A stretch of DNA of 64,000 nucleotides from contig NZ_CADCTE010000101.1 in the NCBI RefSeq assembly GCF_902805515.1, positions 23,896 to 87,895 on the forward strand, in the 5' to 3' direction. The notes beneath the pieces were generated by a model, which worked only from the letters and a program-made list of their open reading frames with translations, was not told the DNA's origin and did no database searches. Source of the DNA: an uncultured Arthrobacter sp. Its GTDB lineage: Bacteria > Actinomycetota > Actinomycetes > Actinomycetales > Micrococcaceae. Position numbers and translations under genes: made by a program. How positions within the stretch are numbered: position 1 is the stretch's first letter; every line of letters starts with the position of its first letter. Shown here one piece after another: positions 61,100 through 64,000 of this stretch.

Positions 61100-62560
61100 T
61101 CAGCTTGCCGGCACGGGATTCTTGCGGCGGGCCGGCGCACCGGCAACAAGCAGGGCCGCCATGGCCACGCCCGCGCTGAGGATCATCCCGGGCCGGTACT
61201 GTTCGAGCATGGCCTGGGCGTCGGCGGCTCCGGCCGGCGGGCCGCTGTGACTGCTGACCAGGGCCGTGGCGACGGCCAGCACCAAAGCGGCCCCCACCTG
61301 TGTGCTTGTCTGGATGAGCCCGGCGGCCAGGCCTTGTTCCGTATTCCGGATGCCCGCTGTGGCCTGCACATTGATGGAGGGGAAGGCAAGGGCGAAACCG
61401 ACTCCGAGCAGGAGGACTGATGGCAGGATGTCGGTGACGTAATTCGGGGTGGTGCCTACGCGCAGGAACAGGAGGTAGCCGAGCGTCAGGGAGGCCAGGC
61501 CTGTCAGGATCAGGCGCTGGGTTCCGAATTTATTGATCAACCGGTCTGCGAAGGGAGCGCTGGATGCCACCAGCAGGCCTGTGGGGAGCAGGGCCAGCGC
61601 CATGTTCAACGGAGTCCATCCCAGCACCGACTGGAGGTAGAGCGTCAGGATGAACTGAAAGCTCAGGTATGAGCCGAACAGTCCGACGGCGCTGAGGTTG
61701 GCACGGGCGACCGCACCTTCTTTGAGGATGCCGAACCTGATCAGGGGGTGTGGGACGCGCTTTTCGATCAGTGCGAAGGTGATCAGCACTGCCGCGGAGG
61801 CCGCGAACCCGATGATGGTCGCCGCTGACCCCCATCCCGCTCCCGGTGCCGCGACGAGGGTGTACACCAGCCCGAGCATGCCGGCTGCGAGGGTGAGAGC
61901 ACCCCAGAGGTCGTGGCCGCTTTCCTGGTCCCTGCTCTCGGCAGTGTCCCGGGGAACATATTTCAGGCCCAGGAGGACAATGGCGACCGCGACGGGAACG
62001 GACACGAGGAAGGTGAAGCGCCAGCTGAGGGAGGTCATGAGGCCTCCAACGACCAGCCCGAGTGAGAACCCGCTGGCGCCGAAGGTGGTGAAGATCGACA
62101 CGGCGCGGTTCCTCTCCCGGCCCTCGGCGAAGTTGGTCGTGATGATCGAGAAGGCCGCCGGAGCCGTGAATGCTGCGGCCAGTCCCTTGATGAACCGGGT
62201 GGCGATAAGCAGAGCCGGGTCATCGACCAGACCGCCGAGTAGGGAAGCGGCCGCGAAGACGCTCAGGGCGATGAGGAAGATCCGGCGGCGGCCCAGCAGG
62301 TCGGCCATCCGCCCGCCGAGCAGAAGCAGGCTGCCGTATCCGAGCACGTAGGCGGAAACGATCCACTGCAGGGATTCGGTCCCGAGCCCCAGTTCCGCTC
62401 CGATCGAGGGCAGTGCCACGCCGACCATCGAGACGTCCAGGGCGTCCAGGGCCAGGGCTGTGCACAAGACCATCAGCAGCATCCATTGGGCGCGGTTCCA
62501 GGGAACGGAAGGACTGCGCTGATCAGTCGGTCGGTTTGGGGTGGAGAGCGTCGTCATCAC
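61100..62560 (-). CDS. MFS drug exporter (DHA2/EmrB-QacA type)
   Basis: 486 residues, 14 membrane segments. Motif C-like and DHA2 features include ALDALDVSMVGVALPSI in helix 1 and GRMADLLGRRRIFL in loop 2-3. It exports drugs or metabolites in exchange for protons. It is divergent from a MarR regulator, and a near-perfect palindrome lies between them, the usual set-up for inducible multidrug efflux. Confidence 0.92.
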   Translation of the reverse strand: MMTTLSTPNRPTDQRSPSVPWNRAQWMLLMVLCTALALDALDVSMVGVALPSIGAELGLGTESLQWIVSAYVLGYGSLLLLGGRMADLLGRRRIFLIALSVFAAASLLGGLVDDPALLIATRFIKGLAAAFTAPAAFSIITTNFAEGRERNRAVSIFTTFGASGFSLGLVVGGLMTSLSWRFTFLVSVPVAVAIVLLGLKYVPRDTAESRDQESGHDLWGALTLAAGMLGLVYTLVAAPGAGWGSAATIIGFAASAAVLITFALIEKRVPHPLIRFGILKEGAVARANLSAVGLFGSYLSFQFILTLYLQSVLGWTPLNMALALLPTGLLVASSAPFADRLINKFGTQRLILTGLASLTLGYLLFLRVGTTPNYVTDILPSVLLLGVGFALAFPSINVQATAGIRNTEQGLAAGLIQTSTQVGAALVLAVATALVSSHSGPPAGAADAQAMLEQYRPGMILSAGVAMAALLVAGAPARRKNPVPAS

Positions 62561-62579
62561 CCGAGGTTACATGATGCGT

Positions 62580-62603
62580 CATATGATTCCTAGGAATCTT
62601 ATG
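62580..62603. promoter_or_regulatory. MarR operator palindrome
   Basis: A 24-bp inverted repeat with one mismatched pair, centre ATTCCTAGGAAT, lies 20 bases upstream of the MFS start and close to the MarR promoter. Repression of both genes from one site is expected. Confidence 0.7.
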
Positions 62604-62606
62604 ACG

Positions 62607-62641
62607 TGGACTCAATTGTTTCTTTCCGTTACAGTTGCCCT
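62607..62641 (+). promoter_or_regulatory. Predicted leaderless promoter of the MarR gene
   Basis: TGGACT (62607-62612), 17 bases, TACAGT (62630-62635), then six bases to the ATG at 62642. No ribosome site precedes that ATG, in keeping with a leaderless transcript. Confidence 0.4.
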
Positions 62642-63019
62642 ATGGCAACCCCGCAGGACAGCCAGCTGGTCGAGCAGTGGCGCAGCATCCAGGGCACTTA
62701 CTTCCGCACCGCTGCTGCTCTCGACCGGGCGCTCGAGGCGCAGTTCGGGATCGGGCTGACGGAGTTCGAGATTCTGGACCTGGTGGCGGAGCATCCGGAC
62801 AACGCGTGCAGGATGAAGCAGCTCGGTGAACGCACGCCCCTCACACAGAGTGCGCTGTCGAAGGTGGTGGACCGGCTGGACCGGGCCGGACTGATCTCCC
62901 GCCGTTCGTGCGAGGATGACCGGCGTTCTCTCTATTTGCAGCTCACCGGCGCAGGCCAGGCGCTTCATGACCAGGCGGCCATTAGACATCGGGCGCTGCT
63001 GAAGGAGAATCTTCCCTAA
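62642..63019 (+). CDS. MarR-family transcriptional regulator
   Basis: 125 residues. Winged helix: MKQLGERTPLTQSALSKVVD, then RLDRAGLISRRSCEDDRRSLYLQLT, with the DDRR wing typical of MarR. The C-terminal dimerisation helix is shorter than in most members (about 140-150 residues is usual) and ends LLKENLP, so the dimer interface may be minimal. A GTG at 62606 is an alternative start. Divergent from the MFS exporter it should control. Confidence 0.9.
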   Translation: MATPQDSQLVEQWRSIQGTYFRTAAALDRALEAQFGIGLTEFEILDLVAEHPDNACRMKQLGERTPLTQSALSKVVDRLDRAGLISRRSCEDDRRSLYLQLTGAGQALHDQAAIRHRALLKENLP

Positions 63020-63903
63020 GCGCCGTCAGAATCGGATGGAGGCAGTACAGTACGCCTTCCATGACGGTTCTGTTTCTGCGGTGAGGGTGCCACCAGCGCC
63101 GCCGGATGGGCCCCAACTCAGGCAAGAGCCCCACGGCTGATTGCGCGGGCATGCCCGACACGGGGCCGGATTTCGGATCCACGCCATGGACGAGGCAAGC
63201 CGGGTCATTGCCGGGGCCCAGGCCGGCCAGACCCACCGGGTGATCCGCCCGGGAACTCCGTGCCCCTGTCAATCACGCCCGAACATGATGCCACCTGACC
63301 CGTGGACCAACCGCGGCAGCGCCCTGACAGCGCCGCCTGCAGCCATGTCAACACAAGTTGACATAACGTCGGTTATCGGCGAAGTGAAAGAGTGATTCCA
63401 ATGCTCGGGGATGACCCCGTGGGCGGCGGATGCCGATTCTCAGGGGCGTCGCTGCCCGGTTCCGGTCCCTGACGCAGCGCGCCGGCCTCCCGTCCAGCAC
63501 TTCTCGCCCGCAGACATTGTCTAATTGGTCAATATCTGGCCGGGGCGCGGTGTTCGACAGGGTTTTCCAGCGGGGTCGATGAGTTAATTTTTCTGCGGAA
63601 ATTAAGGATTCTTGGAGTTTTCCAACGGGCAAACAGTTTAAGATTAATCTTTTCCGTATCCCCGCGGGAAGGGCTTTTCGTCGGTGGCGTGGGGGTCGGA
63701 GGAGTTCCGCACGTCGCGCGGGAACCCGGGCGCGGACGGGCCTTCGCATGTTTTTGATCAACCCCTGCGGGCAGCGCCGGCGCGGGCGGCTGCAGCGGCA
63801 TGGAAGCCTGCTTTTCCGGGGAGATCGGCTTTCGAACAGTTAATCGGCTGCTGTGTGCACCTTCACCCGTCTGCAGATCGCAATAGGGTGATTTTTACCG
63901 GCA
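63020..63903. other. Non-coding region with a motif shared with 42.8 kb
   Basis: 884 bases with no supported gene. AAGTTGACATAACGTCGG (63355-63372) nearly repeats the sequence at 42800-42817; it is preceded by an inverted GTCAAC. From about 63580 to 63660 the sequence is AT-richer (GTTAATTTTTCTGCGGAAAT), possibly a promoter region for a gene beyond the window. Confidence 0.45.
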
Positions 63904-64000
63904 TGACGGACGCGGGGAATAAGTTCTCTAAGGGCACGGTTGAGTCTGTCGAGTCGAGCGGTTCATTTTCGAGAAGTTCGCAGCTAATGCGGTTCCATTT
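63904..64000 (+). CDS. Possible start of a gene running out of the window
   Basis: From ATG 63904 the frame stays open to the window edge (MTDAGNKFSKGTVESVESSG...). The 32 visible residues are polar and match nothing I recognise. The ribosome site is poor. It could be a real N-terminus or chance. Confidence 0.25.

Overview
The window is high-GC actinobacterial DNA, most like Arthrobacter and its Micrococcaceae relatives: GTG/TTG starts, GTGA and ATGA stop-start overlaps, probable leaderless promoters, and gene families such as DUF2630, DUF6510, MmyB-like XRE regulators and mycothiol-linked pseudogenes. It very probably comes from a large plasmid. The centre (about 34.9-42.8 kb) carries parB-parA, a large Rep with a primase-like domain, a CopG-like gene, a second ParA-type ATPase and an extensive array of 9-bp repeats. 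The rest is accessory catabolic cargo.

Layout. 1-4,986: a divergent aldehyde dehydrogenase (cut by the window edge) facing an APH-type kinase, a class III PLP enzyme of the phospho-lyase kind and an NCS1 permease. 5.3-8.8 kb: DUF6510, flavin reductase and sulfite-oxidase-like genes, then a TetR regulator divergent from a peroxiredoxin. 9.8-22.0 kb: nitrogen-compound catabolism with a LacI regulator, two DUF1989 proteins in different operons, flavin reductase, MFS carrier, amidase, PucR regulator, polysaccharide-deacetylase-fold hydrolase, azoreductase and an NCS1 permease. 22.4-34.3 kb: a polyol/glycoside regulon with mannitol-type dehydrogenase, xylulokinase, LacI regulator, sugar ABC transporter, GH2 glycosidase and disulfide reductase; one operator type and one promoter design recur upstream of the dehydrogenase and the glycosidase.

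34.9-42.8 kb: plasmid core, all on the minus strand. The order ParA2 - [9-bp repeats and palindrome] - CopG-like - opposed candidate antisense RNA - rep - [9-bp repeats] - parA - parB recalls the copG/rnaII/repB logic of pMV158-type plasmids joined to a type Ib partition cassette. 42.8-47.6 kb: a DUF1016 nuclease, a frameshifted secreted protein, a membrane protein and at least two decayed genes; the upstream conserved gene was truncated at about 42.8 kb.

48.0-56.8 kb: a second sugar locus (DeoR regulator, complete ribose/xylose-type ABC importer, two FGGY kinases, histidine phosphatase, 2-hydroxyacid dehydrogenase). 57.2-63.0 kb: DUF2630, two SDRs with an XRE regulator, and an MFS exporter divergent from a MarR regulator. 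The last 0.9 kb holds little recognisable coding sequence.

No tRNA, rRNA, CRISPR array or intact insertion sequence was recognised. All functional calls come from reading motifs by eye; no searches were run.
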